A stretch of DNA of 64,000 bases, taken from Rikenellaceae bacterium. Its GTDB lineage: Bacteria; Bacteroidota; Bacteroidia; Bacteroidales; Rikenellaceae. The stretch covers positions 62,001 to 126,000 of the forward strand of contig CABIXK010000004.1 in the NCBI GenBank assembly GCA_902362705.1, read 5' to 3'. This document shows positions 19,886-30,950 of this stretch, one piece after another. Each line of letters opens with the position of its first letter. The stretch's first letter is position 1. A program made the position numbers and the translations under genes. The notes beneath the pieces are model-generated. The model ran no database searches. It saw nothing but the letters and a program-made list of their open reading frames with translations, and had not been told where the DNA came from.

Positions 19886-21913
19886 CCCCAGCATCTGCTT
19901 TACCTCGGCGGCGACGGTATCGCCGTTGTAGCCGAACTTCTCGTCGAGTACCTTGAAGGGTGCCGAGTAGCCGAAGTGGTCGAGGCCGTGGATCGTGCCG
20001 TGCTCGCCCACGAGCCCCTGCAACGTGAGCGGCAGGCCCGAGGTGAGGCCGTAGCGCACGATGCCCGCGGGCAGTACGCTCTCCTGGTATGATTTGGGCT
20101 GGTCGCGGAAGAGCCCCTCGCTCGGCACGCTCACCACGCGCACGGCGATCCCCTCGGCGGCGAGCTTCTGCGCGCCGTCGATGAGCGTCGAGACCTCCGA
20201 ACCCGAAGCGACGAGCACGGCCGCGGGCTTGGCGGCGTCCATCACCACATAGCCGCCCTTGGCGATCTGCGCGGCCTCCTCGCGGCGGCTGCGGGCGATC
20301 TGCGGCAGCGACTTGACGTTCTGGCGCGAGAAGACGAGCCCCACGGGGCGCTGCTCTTCGAGAGCCATCTTCCACGCCATGACGGCCTCGTCGCCGTCGG
20401 CCGGGCGCAGCACGAGCATCGAGCGCTCGCCGCTGTGGTTGCGCAGGTGCTCCATCAGGCGGATCTGCATCTCGTGCTCCACGGGCTGGTGCGTGGGACC
20501 GTCCTCGCCCACGCGGAACGAGTCGTGGCTCCAGACGTAGATCACGTGCAGGCGCATGAGCGCCGAGAGACGGATGGCCGGCTTCATGTAGTCGGAGAAG
20601 ACGAAGAAGGTGCCGCAGGCCGGAATCACGCCGCCGTGCAGCGCCATGCCGTTCATCACGCAGGCCATCGTGAGCTCCGAGACGCCCGCCTGGAAGAAGC
20701 GGCCCGTGAAGTCGCCCTTCGCGAAGGCGTGGGTCTTCTTCAGGAAGCCGTCGGTCTTGTCCGAGTTCGAGAGGTCGGCCGAGGCGACGATCATGTTCTC
20801 GACCTTCTCGGCGTAGACGCCCAGCACCGTGGCCGAAGCGCCGCGCGTGGGGCCGTCGGCCTTCACCTCGATCGACTTGTAGTCGATCTCGGGCAGCTCG
20901 CCCGAGAGGAACATGTCGAGCTTGCGCGCGAGGTCCTTGTGGCCGGCGCGCCACTGCTTCTCCTCGGCCAGGCGGCCGTCGGCCCACGCCGTGAGCTGCT
21001 CGCGGCGTGCGGCGAACAGCTCGCGGCTCTCATCGAAGAGGACGAACGGGTCGGCCGGGTCGCCGCCCAGGTTGCGGATCGTGGCCTCGATGTCGGCGCC
21101 GGCGGCCGTGAGGGGCTGGCCGTGGGTCGAGACCTTGTTTTCGAAGCTCTCGCCGCCGGGGCCCAGGGCCCCCTTGCCCATCACCGTGCGGCCGATGATG
21201 AGCGTCGGCCGCTCCGTCTCGGCGTTGGCCGCGTCGAGCGCCGCGCGGATGGCGTCGATGTCGTGGCCGTCGATCTCGATGACATGCCAGTTCCACGCCT
21301 CGTACTTCATGCGGATGTCCTCCGTGTCTACCTCGTCGACGGTCGTCGAGAGCTGGACGTTGTTGGCGTCGTAGTACATGATGAAGTTCGCGAGGCCCAG
21401 GTGACCGGCGATGCGGCCCACGCCCTGCGAGATCTCCTCCTCCACGGCGCCGTCCGAGATGTAGGCGTAGGTCTTGTGCGCCATCCACTCGCCGAAGCGC
21501 GCCGCCATGAACCGCTCGACGATCGCGGCGCCGAGCGCCATCGCGTGGCCCTGGCCCAGCGGGCCCGAGGTGTTCTCCACGCCGCGCAGCATGTCGACCT
21601 CGGGGTGTCCCGGCGTCACGCTGCCCCACTGGCGCAGCGACTTCAGGTCGTCGATCGAGTAGTTGCCGGCCATGGCCAGCACGGCATAGAGCATCGGCGA
21701 CATGTGGCCCGGGTCGAGGAAGAAGCGGTCGCGGTGGGGGTAGTCCATGCGCCGCGGATCGTAGCGCAGGTATTCGGTGTAGAGCACCGCCATGAAGTCG
21801 GCGCCGCCCATCGCACCGCCGGGGTGGCCCGATTTCGCCTTTTCGACCATTGCGGCCGACAGGATGCGGATGTTGTCGGCTACGCGCGTGATGAGTTTGG
21901 GATTGGTTGGCAT
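19880..21913 (-). CDS. tkt: Transketolase
   Basis: This 677-residue thiamine-diphosphate enzyme of the pentose phosphate pathway moves two-carbon units between sugar phosphates. Features: N-terminal KSGHPGGAMGGADFMAVLY, YISDGAVEEEISQGVGRIAG of the TPP-binding region, the pyrimidine-domain segment YVWSHDSFRVGEDGPTHQPVEH, and a normal length. The start is the ATG at 21913: a -7 box lies at 21947-21954, so a longer reading from a TTG at 21949 would begin inside the promoter. The stop falls in the innermost copy of a 135-base tandem duplication, so the last residues may have been altered by that event (LGR here, LGKN in the outermost copy). Confidence 0.96.
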   Translation of the reverse strand: MPTNPKLITRVADNIRILSAAMVEKAKSGHPGGAMGGADFMAVLYTEYLRYDPRRMDYPHRDRFFLDPGHMSPMLYAVLAMAGNYSIDDLKSLRQWGSVTPGHPEVDMLRGVENTSGPLGQGHAMALGAAIVERFMAARFGEWMAHKTYAYISDGAVEEEISQGVGRIAGHLGLANFIMYYDANNVQLSTTVDEVDTEDIRMKYEAWNWHVIEIDGHDIDAIRAALDAANAETERPTLIIGRTVMGKGALGPGGESFENKVSTHGQPLTAAGADIEATIRNLGGDPADPFVLFDESRELFAARREQLTAWADGRLAEEKQWRAGHKDLARKLDMFLSGELPEIDYKSIEVKADGPTRGASATVLGVYAEKVENMIVASADLSNSDKTDGFLKKTHAFAKGDFTGRFFQAGVSELTMACVMNGMALHGGVIPACGTFFVFSDYMKPAIRLSALMRLHVIYVWSHDSFRVGEDGPTHQPVEHEMQIRLMEHLRNHSGERSMLVLRPADGDEAVMAWKMALEEQRPVGLVFSRQNVKSLPQIARSRREEAAQIAKGGYVVMDAAKPAAVLVASGSEVSTLIDGAQKLAAEGIAVRVVSVPSEGLFRDQPKSYQESVLPAGIVRYGLTSGLPLTLQGLVGEHGTIHGLDHFGYSAPFKVLDEKFGYNGDTVAAEVKQMLGR

Positions 21914-21946
21914 ATTGGGTGTTTGATTGAAATTCGTAAGCGAATA

Positions 21947-21954
21947 CAAATATA
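21947..21954 (-). promoter_or_regulatory. tkt -7 box
   Basis: TATATTTG on the minus strand, about 34 bases upstream of the tkt ATG. Confidence 0.75.
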
Positions 21955-22001
21955 ATCAAAAATGCGGCATTTCGGTTCGGTGCGACGTCCTAAAAAACAA
22001 A

Positions 22002-22035
22002 ATCGCGACCGCCCGGCATGTCGGGTGGTCGCGAT
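22002..22035 (-). terminator. Terminator of the clpP-clpX unit
   Basis: ATCGCGACCgCCCG / CGGGtGGTCGCGAT hairpin followed on the minus strand by TTTGTTTTTT. It lies 20 bases beyond the clpX stop and just upstream of the tkt promoter. Confidence 0.85.
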
Positions 22036-22054
22036 CGAACGCGGACGGTGCGCA

Positions 22055-23311
22055 TCAGCCCACCTTTTTCATCGCGAGGTCGTCGCTCTTCTCGACCTTC
22101 TCGCGGGCGTAGTCGGCCGTGACGGTGAATTCGCTGCGGTCCGACGAGGGGAGCTCGAACATGGCGTCCGTCATGATCGCCTCGCAGATCGACCTGAGGC
22201 CGCGGGCGCCCAGTCCGCACGCCTCGGCCCGGTCGACCACGTAGTCGAGCGCCTCGTCGTCGAAGCGCAGCCGCACGCCGTCGATGGCGAAGAGCTGCTC
22301 GTACTGGCGCACGATGGCGTTGCGCGGCTCCGTGAGGATGCGCCGCAGCGCCGCGCGGTCGAGCTGCCGCATGTAGGTCAGCACCGGCAGACGCCCCACC
22401 AGCTCGGGGATGAGGCCGTAGGAGCGCAGGTCCTGCGGGGTGATGTACTGCATCAGGTTGTCGCGGTCGACGCGTTGCACGGCCGCGCGGCCGAAGCCGA
22501 GCGCCCGGGTGTTGAGCCGCTGGGCGATCTTGCGCTCGATGCCGTCGAAGGCGCCGCCGCAGATGAAGAGTATGTTGCGCGTGTTGACCTGCACGAACTT
22601 CTGCTCGGGGTGCTTGCGCCCGCCCTGGGGCGGCACGTTGACCGTGGTGCCCTCGAGCAGCTTGAGCAGCGCCTGCTGCACGCCCTCGCCCGAGACGTCG
22701 CGCGTAATGGAGGGGTTGTCGCTCTTGCGGGCGATCTTGTCGACCTCGTCGATGAAGACGATGCCCCGCTCGGCCAGCGCCACGTCGTAGTCGGCCGCCT
22801 GCAAGAGGCGCGCGAGGATCGACTCCACGTCCTCGCCCACGTAGCCCGCCTCCGTGAGGACCGTGGCGTCGACGATGGTGAAGGGCACCTTCAGCAGCCG
22901 CGCGATGGTGCGGGCGATGAGCGTCTTGCCCGTGCCCGTGGGGCCCACCAGCACGATGTTCGACTTGTCGATCTCGGGCTCGTTCTCCCCGGGGGTGTAG
23001 AGCAGCCGCTTGTAGTGGTTGTAGACGGCCACCGACAGGTAGCGCTTGGCGTCGTCCTGGCCGATCACATACTGGTCGAGCACCTCCTTGATCTCGGAGG
23101 GCTTCATCAGCTCGTCGCGCGTGAGCGGCGCGGCCTGGCTCTTGCGCGACGTCTCCTCCGCGCTTTCGGTGAGGATGCGGTGGCCGTTCTCGATGCAGCG
23201 GTTGCAGATGTTGGCCCCGTTGCCCGTGAAGAGCAGCTCGACGTCGCTGCGGTGCGCGCCGCAGAACGAGCAGACGTCGTTTTCGTCGTTGCGGTTGTGG
23301 TTCTTTGCCAT
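22055..23311 (-). CDS. clpX: ATP-dependent Clp protease ATP-binding subunit ClpX
   Basis: This 418-residue AAA+ unfoldase feeds proteins to ClpP. The N-terminal zinc domain has four Cys (CSFCG...CNRC). Walker A is GPTGTGKT, Walker B is IVFIDEVDK, and the pore loop GYVGEDVE and sensor region LVGRLPV are present. The expected ClpP-docking tripeptide is represented by LGF in NTRALGFGR. It follows clpP by only three bases, so the two are co-transcribed, the usual order tig-clpP-clpX. Confidence 0.97.
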   Translation of the reverse strand: MAKNHNRNDENDVCSFCGAHRSDVELLFTGNGANICNRCIENGHRILTESAEETSRKSQAAPLTRDELMKPSEIKEVLDQYVIGQDDAKRYLSVAVYNHYKRLLYTPGENEPEIDKSNIVLVGPTGTGKTLIARTIARLLKVPFTIVDATVLTEAGYVGEDVESILARLLQAADYDVALAERGIVFIDEVDKIARKSDNPSITRDVSGEGVQQALLKLLEGTTVNVPPQGGRKHPEQKFVQVNTRNILFICGGAFDGIERKIAQRLNTRALGFGRAAVQRVDRDNLMQYITPQDLRSYGLIPELVGRLPVLTYMRQLDRAALRRILTEPRNAIVRQYEQLFAIDGVRLRFDDEALDYVVDRAEACGLGARGLRSICEAIMTDAMFELPSSDRSEFTVTADYAREKVEKSDDLAMKKVG

Positions 23312-23314
23312 CGG

Positions 23315-23980
23315 TTATTTGGTTCGTTTGGAGAGCACCTCGTCGATCAGACCGTAGTCGCGCGCCTCGGAGGCCGTGAGCCAGTAGTCGCGGTCGGCGT
23401 CGCGCTCGATGCGCCCGATCTCCACGCCCGAGTGGTGGGAGAGGATCTCGTAGAGTTCGCGCTTGGTCTTGGCGATCTCGCGGGCCGTGATCTCGATGTC
23501 GGAGGCCTGGCCCTGGGCGCCGCCCAACGGCTGGTGGATCATCACCCGCGAGTGGGGCAGCGCCGAGCGCTTGCCCGCGGCGCCGGCCGTGAGCAGCACG
23601 GCGCCCATCGAGGCGGCCAGGCCCGTGCAGATCGTCGCCACGTCGCAGCCCACGAGCTGCATGGTGTCGTAGATGCCCAGACCGGCCGAGACCGAGCCGC
23701 CCGGCGAGTTGATGTAGATCTGGATGTCCTTGTCGGGGTCGACCGATTCGAGGAAGAGCAGCTGGGCCTGGATGATGTTGGCCGCGTCGTCGTAGATCGG
23801 CGCACCGAGGAAGATGATGCGGTCCATCATCAGGCGCGAGAAGACGTCCATGGTGGCCACGTTCAGCTGGCGCTCCTCGATGATCGTCGGCGAGATGTAG
23901 GAGGCCGAGATCGACTGGAAGTCGTGCAGCCGCAGCGACGAGATGCCGCAGCCGCGCGCGTATTTTTCGAATTCTGACAT
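23315..23980 (-). CDS. clpP: ATP-dependent Clp protease proteolytic subunit
   Basis: This 221-residue serine protease has the catalytic triad Ser124 ([11 protein letters not shown]), His149 (VMIHQPLGG) and Asp198 ([11 protein letters not shown]). [16 protein letters not shown] forms the oxyanion region. The N-terminal ~25 residues before the conserved body probably include a propeptide. It partners with ClpX next door, and ClpC may also use it. It lies 84 bases downstream of tig with a terminator between them; I see no TAnnTTTG box of its own, so partial readthrough from tig is possible. Confidence 0.97.
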   Translation of the reverse strand: MSEFEKYARGCGISSLRLHDFQSISASYISPTIIEERQLNVATMDVFSRLMMDRIIFLGAPIYDDAANIIQAQLLFLESVDPDKDIQIYINSPGGSVSAGLGIYDTMQLVGCDVATICTGLAASMGAVLLTAGAAGKRSALPHSRVMIHQPLGGAQGQASDIEITAREIAKTKRELYEILSHHSGVEIGRIERDADRDYWLTASEARDYGLIDEVLSKRTK

Positions 23981-24004
23981 ACCTATTTATAAATGGTTAG
24001 TACG

Positions 24005-24041
24005 AAAAAAGGACTTTGCAAACTCCGAGCCTGCAAAGTCC
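24005..24041 (-). terminator. Terminator after tig
   Basis: Perfect 10-base stem GGACTTTGCA / TGCAAAGTCC with an 11-base loop, followed on the minus strand by six Ts. It sits between tig and clpP and may attenuate readthrough. Confidence 0.85.
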
Positions 24042-24064
24042 AAAGGTAGTGCTTTTTCCGCAAC

Positions 24065-25393
24065 TTAACGAAGCTCCGAAGCCATGCGGGCGAAATCGTC
24101 CGAAGATACGGCTTTTTCCGTCACGGTGATCTTCGACTTGACGTCCTCGACCACCTTCACCTCGTAGAGCTTCTCGTAGATCTTCTGACCCTGCTCCTTG
24201 TTCTCGAGGATCTGCTTGGCGTAGCCTGCGAGCATCTCCTCGGGTGCCGACGGCATGCCGTACTGGGCGAACTGGGCGGCGGCCAGGGCGCGGGCCTCGG
24301 CCTCGGCCTCCTCCTTGGTGACGGAGAGGTTGTCCTGCTTGATGAAGTGCTTCTGGAGGTAGTTCCAGGTGAACATGCGCAGGAACTGGTCGAAGTCCTT
24401 CTCGATCTCCTCCATCGAGAACTTGCCCTCGTTGATGGTGTAGAGCCAGCGCTTGAGGAACGCCTCGGGCATCTTCAGCGCAGCCTTCTCCACCAGGTAG
24501 TCGCGCAGGCGGAGCGTGAAGAGGTAGTCGCTCTCGCGGCGCAGCTCCGAGGAGATCTGCGCGTCGATGAAGGCCTCGAACTCTTCGGTCGTCGTGATGT
24601 TGCCGGCGGGGAAGGCCATCTTGAAGAACTCCTCGTTGAGCTCGGGCTCGGCGAAGCGGCGGATCTTGGTGATCTCCAACGTAAATTCGGGGTTGATGCC
24701 CTCCAGCTCCTCCTCCTTGACCTGGAGGATGGCGGCGCGCTGTGCGGCCGTCTTGTAGAGGTCGTTGACGTTGACCGTGGTCTTGAAGCCCACCTTCTGG
24801 CCGATGAAGGGCTTGCGCTCCTCCTCCGACATGGAGATCAGACCCACGTAGGCGTCGGCGATGTTCATCTCGCCGTTGTCGAGCGTCACCGACAGCGCCT
24901 CGTCGGAGGTCACCTCCTCGGCGTCGACCAGGCGGCCGAAGCGGCGCAGGTAGTTCGAACGGTAGTCGCCGCGCATCTTCTCGTCGACGGCGATCGTGTC
25001 GTAGGTGAGGCTGTCGGCGGCCGAGAGCTCCAGCTTGATCTCGGGGGCCTCGCCGAACTCGAAGACGAACTCGAAGTCGGTGCCGTTCTCGAAGTCGAAG
25101 TCGCCCTGCTCCTCCGACGGGATGACGTCGCCCAGGAAGTCGATGCCCTCCTTCTGGAGGTACTCGAAGGCCGAGTGCGACGCCAGACGGTACGACTGCT
25201 CGGCCAGGACGCCCTTGCCGTACATCTTCTTGATGATGCCCATCGGCACCATGCCGGGACGGAATCCGGGGATGTTGGCCTTGCGGCGGTAGTCGCGCAG
25301 GGCCTTCTCGACCTCCTGGCCGTAGTCGGCGGGGGTCACCGTGATCTTCAGCAGCGAGCTATTCTCACTGCGCTGTTCTCTTACGATATTCAT
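24065..25393 (-). CDS. tig: Trigger factor chaperone
   Basis: This 442-residue ribosome-bound chaperone has the N-terminal signature region (RRKANIPGFRPGMVPMGIIKKMYG), which contacts the ribosome. A central segment (about 150-245) occupies the position of the PPIase domain but is divergent, as often in Bacteroidetes. The C-terminal helical domain carries NEGKFSMEEIEKDFDQFLRMF. It stands upstream of clpP-clpX, the conserved arrangement linking nascent-chain folding to proteolysis. It has its own -7 box and terminator. Confidence 0.93.
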   Translation of the reverse strand: MNIVREQRSENSSLLKITVTPADYGQEVEKALRDYRRKANIPGFRPGMVPMGIIKKMYGKGVLAEQSYRLASHSAFEYLQKEGIDFLGDVIPSEEQGDFDFENGTDFEFVFEFGEAPEIKLELSAADSLTYDTIAVDEKMRGDYRSNYLRRFGRLVDAEEVTSDEALSVTLDNGEMNIADAYVGLISMSEEERKPFIGQKVGFKTTVNVNDLYKTAAQRAAILQVKEEELEGINPEFTLEITKIRRFAEPELNEEFFKMAFPAGNITTTEEFEAFIDAQISSELRRESDYLFTLRLRDYLVEKAALKMPEAFLKRWLYTINEGKFSMEEIEKDFDQFLRMFTWNYLQKHFIKQDNLSVTKEEAEAEARALAAAQFAQYGMPSAPEEMLAGYAKQILENKEQGQKIYEKLYEVKVVEDVKSKITVTEKAVSSDDFARMASELR

Positions 25394-25446
25394 GCTGAAC
25401 CTTTTATTGTTGTTATTTCCTTATCGTTTCGCTCGAAATCGGCACG

Positions 25447-25454
25447 CAAAGGTA
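25447..25454 (-). promoter_or_regulatory. tig -7 box
   Basis: TACCTTTG on the minus strand, about 54 bases upstream of the tig ATG. Confidence 0.75.
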
Positions 25455-25719
25455 CGAAAATATTCCGAGAATCGAAAACGAAAGCCGATTATATAAGTAT
25501 CGGCGGTTCGCGGCCCCGCATTCCCGGCCCGGCGGGGCTGCGGAAAGGGCGGCTGGGCGAAGTATCCGGCGGACTATCCGGCAGGCGCTTCGGCAAGATG
25601 CTTCGGCAGGGCGATCGGGCCGGCCGGCTGCGGAAAGGGCAGGGCGGCGGGTCCGGTAGGCGGCGGGTCAGGCGGGCTGGCCGGGCCGGCGGCAGCGGCG
25701 GATCCTCCGAAAACGACGA
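25455..25719. other. Gene-free low-complexity GC stretch
   Basis: No supported gene. The stretch is dominated by CGG/GGC words; GGCTGCGGAAAGGGC occurs twice (about 25536 and 25627) with related CCGGCGGACTATCCGGCAGG-type sequence between. It is not convincingly part of the R repeat family. Confidence 0.5.
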
Positions 25720-25744
25720 CGGGGGAGGCCCGAAGCCTCCCCCG
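25720..25744 (-). terminator. Terminator of clpC
   Basis: Perfect hairpin CGGGGGAGGC / GCCTCCCCCG with a 5-base loop, 21 bases beyond the clpC stop. The T tract on the minus strand (TCGTCGTTTT) is broken. Confidence 0.75.
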
Positions 25745-25765
25745 CGTCCTAACGGCGCGCCGTCG

Positions 25766-28273
<2,508 letters not shown>

Positions 28274-28627
28274 GGCGTCGTTAGTTTTTTTGCGTTTGCC
28301 TAAATAACGACGGAACGATGTTGAATATTATATGGGCGGATTTGTTTGCTTCTTGGGGCGGTAACGACTGGGCTTATGCGACTTACGGTCGCATGGGTGC
28401 CCGATCCGAACATCGCGGAAGTGTGCGTAATGCGTTTTTTTTCAGTGTGTTGATAGATGTTTCGGGCCTCTTTCGGACGAAAAGGTTCTGAAAAAGGATT
28501 TTTCTGCGGTGCCGAACCGGAACGCGGGGCGCATCGCACTGAACATCACGAGGGTCCCGACGGCGTGCGTTTCCGCCTTTTTTCGGCATGTTTTTCCGCA
28601 ATAAGCCCGACGAGGCGCGTCGCGGCG
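28274..28627. other. Gene-free region with hairpins and a plus-strand T tract
   Basis: No supported protein gene in 354 bases between clpC and the phosphodiesterase gene. On the plus strand a perfect 7-base hairpin ATGCGAC-TTACG-GTCGCAT (28376-28394) is followed by ATGCG plus eight Ts (28430-28442). CGCAT at 28390-28394 can pair with either partner. This could be a small RNA terminator or attenuator-like structure, but I see no TAnnTTTG promoter in front of it. Confidence 0.4.
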
Positions 28628-29122
28628 CTATCGGCGGGGCCATTCGCCCACCTCCATGTCGCGCATCGTGTCGCCGTCGATGGTCAGCCGCACGGCCGTG
28701 CGCACCTTGTGGAAGCCGAAGTGGCCCGCGGCGCCGGGGTTGACGGCCAGCAGGTCGTAGACCGGGTCGTAGGCTACGCGCAGGATGTGGGAGTGGCCCG
28801 AGATGAAGAGGCGCGGGCGCACCGACTGGATCCGCCCCACGGCCCGCGGGTCGTAGCGGCGCGGGTAGCCCCCGATGTGGGTCATGAGCACCTGTACCTC
28901 CTCGCAGCGGAAGGCGGCGAACTCGGGCCAGACGCGCCGCGTCATGCCGCAGTCGATGTTGCCGCTCACGGCCCTGAGGGGCTTGAAGGCGGCGATGCGG
29001 TCGGCCAGCTCCAGCGAGCCGATGTCGCCCGCGTGCCAGATTTGGTCGACGTCGGCGAAGAAGGCCTCGAGCTCGGCGTCGAATGTGCCGTGGGTGTCCG
29101 AAAGGATGCCTATGCGCTGCAT
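28628..29122 (-). CDS. YfcE/MJ0936-type metallophosphodiesterase
   Basis: This 164-residue cytoplasmic phosphodiesterase has every metal-binding motif of the family in order: GILSDTHG, IWHAGDIGS, SGNIDC, THIGGYPRRY and ISGHSHI. The length is typical of the YfcE group, which hydrolyses phosphodiesters in vitro; the natural substrate is unknown. Downstream of rarA in the same direction, separated by an AT-rich tract at 29129-29209 of GTGAGAAGT and ATTATGAATT words. Confidence 0.88.
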   Translation of the reverse strand: MQRIGILSDTHGTFDAELEAFFADVDQIWHAGDIGSLELADRIAAFKPLRAVSGNIDCGMTRRVWPEFAAFRCEEVQVLMTHIGGYPRRYDPRAVGRIQSVRPRLFISGHSHILRVAYDPVYDLLAVNPGAAGHFGFHKVRTAVRLTIDGDTMRDMEVGEWPRR

Positions 29123-29128
29123 GACACG

Positions 29129-29209
29129 ATAAGTGAGAAGTAAAAAGTAAAAAGTGAGAAGTGAGGAGCCCTCTCGATTATGAATTGTGCATTATGAATT
29201 TTGCATTGT
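29129..29209. repeat. AT-rich simple repeat tract
   Basis: Words GTGAGAAGTAAAAAGTAAAAAGTGAGAAG followed by TATGAATTGTGCATTATGAATTTTGCATTG. The same vocabulary occurs at 9348-9400, 9715-9770, 19588-19615, 30485-30530, 32341-32372, 40725-40757, 40995-41030, 48526-48560 and 58525-58560, nearly always beside a GC-rich palindromic element. Confidence 0.7.
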
Positions 29210-30481
29210 TCAGTACTTGCCTTTCCACAGCTGCTCGATGCGCTCGGCGATCTTCGCCTCGGCGGCGTTGGTGCGGTCGGGCTCGTAGAAGCGCGTGCCC
29301 GCGAGCCCCTCGGGCAGGAACTCCAGCTCGGCGAAGTGGCCCGCATAGTCGTGGGCGTACTTGTAGCCCTTGCCGTAGCCCGCGCGCTCCATCAGGCGCG
29401 TGGGGGCGTTGCGCAGGTGCAGCGGCACGGGGCGCGCCGAGGTGTCGTGCTCGACCTGCGCCAGGGCCTTGTTGATGGCCATGTAGGCCGAGTTGCTCTT
29501 GGGGCTCGTGGCCAGATAGATGGTCGCCTCGGCCAATGGAATGCGCGCCTCGGGCATGCCCACCTTGTGTACCGTGTCGAAGCAGGCGTTGGCCAGCAGC
29601 AGGGCGTTGGGGTTGGCCAGGCCGATGTCCTCTGAGGCGAGGATCACCAGCCGCCGGGCGATGAAGCGCGGCTCCTCGCCCCCCGCGAGCATGCGCGCCA
29701 GGTAGTAGATCGCCGCGTTGGGGTCGCTGCCCCGCACCGACTTGATGAAGGCCGAGATGACGTCGTAGTGCTGCTCGCCGTTCTTGTCGTAGAGGGCGAT
29801 GTTCTGCTGGAGGCAGTCGGTGACGTAGCGGTCCGTGATGGTCACCTTGCCGTCGGTGGCGCCGACGATGATCTCCAGTATGTTGAGCAGCTTGCGCGCG
29901 TCGCCCCCGGCGAAGCGGAAGAGGGCGCCGGTCTCGACGACCTCGATCTGGCGCCCGCGCAGCTCCGCATCGGTCGCCAGCGCCCGGTCGAGGAGCTTGC
30001 GCAGGTCGGCGTCCTCCTGCGGGCGGAGGATGTAGACCTGGCAGCGGCTCAGCAGCGGCGGGATCACCTCGAACGAGGGATTCTCGGTCGTGGCGCCGAT
30101 GAGCGTCACCACCCCCTGCTCGACGGCCCCCAGCAGCGAGTCCTGCTGCGACTTGTTGAAGCGGTGGATCTCGTCGATGAAGAGAAACGGCGCCCGCTGG
30201 TCGAAGAAGCGCTGCTTGCGCGCCGTCTCGATCACCTCGCGCACCTCCTTGACGCCCGACGTCACGGCCGAGAGGGTGAAGAAGGGGCGGTCGAGCTGCG
30301 AGGCGACGATGCGGGCCAGCGTGGTCTTGCCCACGCCCGGCGGGCCCCAGAGGATGAACGAGGGGACGTTGCCCGTGTCGAAAAACTTGCGGAAGACGCC
30401 GTTGGGCCCCACCAGATGCTCCTGACCGACATACTCGTCGATCGTGCGGGGGCGCAGACGTTCTGCCAACGGAGCGGACAT
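29210..30481 (-). CDS. rarA: Replication-associated recombination protein A (AAA+ clamp-loader-like ATPase)
   Basis: This 423-residue ATPase acts at stalled replication forks. It has the N-terminal RPRTIDEYVGQEHLVG, Walker A GPPGVGKTT, Walker B LFIDEIHRFNKSQQD and sensor-1 LIGATTENPSFEV. The C-terminal tetramerisation part carries KSVRGSDPNAAIYYLARMLAGGEEPRFIARRLVI. These features are diagnostic of the MgsA/RarA/WRNIP1 family. Its nearest promoter candidate is in repeat element P2 about 200 bases upstream, with element R4 inside the leader. Confidence 0.95.
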   Translation of the reverse strand: MSAPLAERLRPRTIDEYVGQEHLVGPNGVFRKFFDTGNVPSFILWGPPGVGKTTLARIVASQLDRPFFTLSAVTSGVKEVREVIETARKQRFFDQRAPFLFIDEIHRFNKSQQDSLLGAVEQGVVTLIGATTENPSFEVIPPLLSRCQVYILRPQEDADLRKLLDRALATDAELRGRQIEVVETGALFRFAGGDARKLLNILEIIVGATDGKVTITDRYVTDCLQQNIALYDKNGEQHYDVISAFIKSVRGSDPNAAIYYLARMLAGGEEPRFIARRLVILASEDIGLANPNALLLANACFDTVHKVGMPEARIPLAEATIYLATSPKSNSAYMAINKALAQVEHDTSARPVPLHLRNAPTRLMERAGYGKGYKYAHDYAGHFAELEFLPEGLAGTRFYEPDRTNAAEAKIAERIEQLWKGKY

Positions 30482-30571
30482 ACCTATATTATAATTAAGA
30501 ATGAATAATCAACAATTAACAATGCCGGGGCTTTCGGTCCGAAAAAACCGCGGCCGCTTGCGCCTTTCTGT

Positions 30572-30660
30572 TCGGGCAGCAGCCAGCGAAGGGCGGCACG
30601 AGCGGCGCGAGTTGCGGGCCTTCGCCGCCGGTGGCTGCGGCCCGCCGGCTCTGCGAGCCG
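30572..30660. repeat. GC-rich palindromic intergenic element, copy R4
   Basis: GCAGCAGCCAGCGAAGGGCG, the CACGAGCGGCGCGAGTTGCG stretch and CCTTCGCCGCCGGTGGCTGCGG match the R1 copy at 9428-9502 almost base for base over about 70 bases. An AT tract with AATTAAGAATGAATAATC lies at 30485-30530. Confidence 0.85.
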
Positions 30661-30683
30661 AGGCGCAGTATCTTCATGCGAAG

Positions 30684-30765
30684 CCAAAGGTACGAATAAG
30701 CGAGGGCAATGCCAAATTCATTTGAGCATTGCCGAGCGGGAGTATCTCGGGCGAAGTTAAAGGTA
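30684..30765 (-). repeat. Double-promoter repeat element, copy P2
   Basis: Minus-strand boxes TACCTTTG (30685-30692) and TACCTTTA (30758-30765) flank a hairpin GGCAATGCCAAAT / ATTTGAGCATTGCC. The stem differs from P1/P3 at three positions on each arm, yet pairing is kept. It faces rarA, with GC element R4 between them. Confidence 0.8.
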
Positions 30766-30810
30766 CGCAAAAAATATCGCTTTTCGTTTCCTCCTTTCGG
30801 CTTTTCGTCG

Positions 30811-30818
30811 TACCTTTG
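30811..30818 (+). promoter_or_regulatory. metK -7 box
   Basis: TACCTTTG, 24 bases before the riboswitch aptamer and about 132 bases before the metK start codon. Confidence 0.8.
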
Positions 30819-30841
30819 TCGTCCCGTCTGTCAAGCGGGGA

Positions 30842-30898
30842 GATGTGGAAAGATTTGGACTGCTTGCAAACCACAATAAAAAATCGCTAAACCAGCAA
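30842..30898 (+). ncRNA. SAM-II riboswitch
   Basis: The leader between the metK promoter and start codon contains stem P1 TGTGG (30844-30848) / CCACA (30871-30875). The loop reads GATTTGGACTGCTTGCA and the 3' part AATAAAAAATCGCTAAACCAGC. GAUUUGG, CUUGCA and UCGCUAAA in this order and spacing are hallmarks of the SAM-II aptamer described upstream of methionine genes; UUGG can pair with CCAG to make the pseudoknot. It should reduce metK expression when SAM is plentiful. The aptamer ends about 50 bases before the ATG, so the switching mechanism is not obvious. Confidence 0.88.
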
Positions 30899-30950
30899 TT
30901 TTTTTATTCCAACAGCCAATTTTTCCCATTTTATACGTTTAACCTCTAAA

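Noticed and set aside
19616..19915. Possible CRISPR-like or satellite array at the tkt end
   Set aside because: Units are 135 bases without spacers and contain tkt coding sequence; this is a gene-end duplication.
21914..21949. Longer tkt N-terminus from a TTG at 21949
   Set aside because: The TTG lies inside the TATATTTG promoter box, so it would not be in the mRNA.
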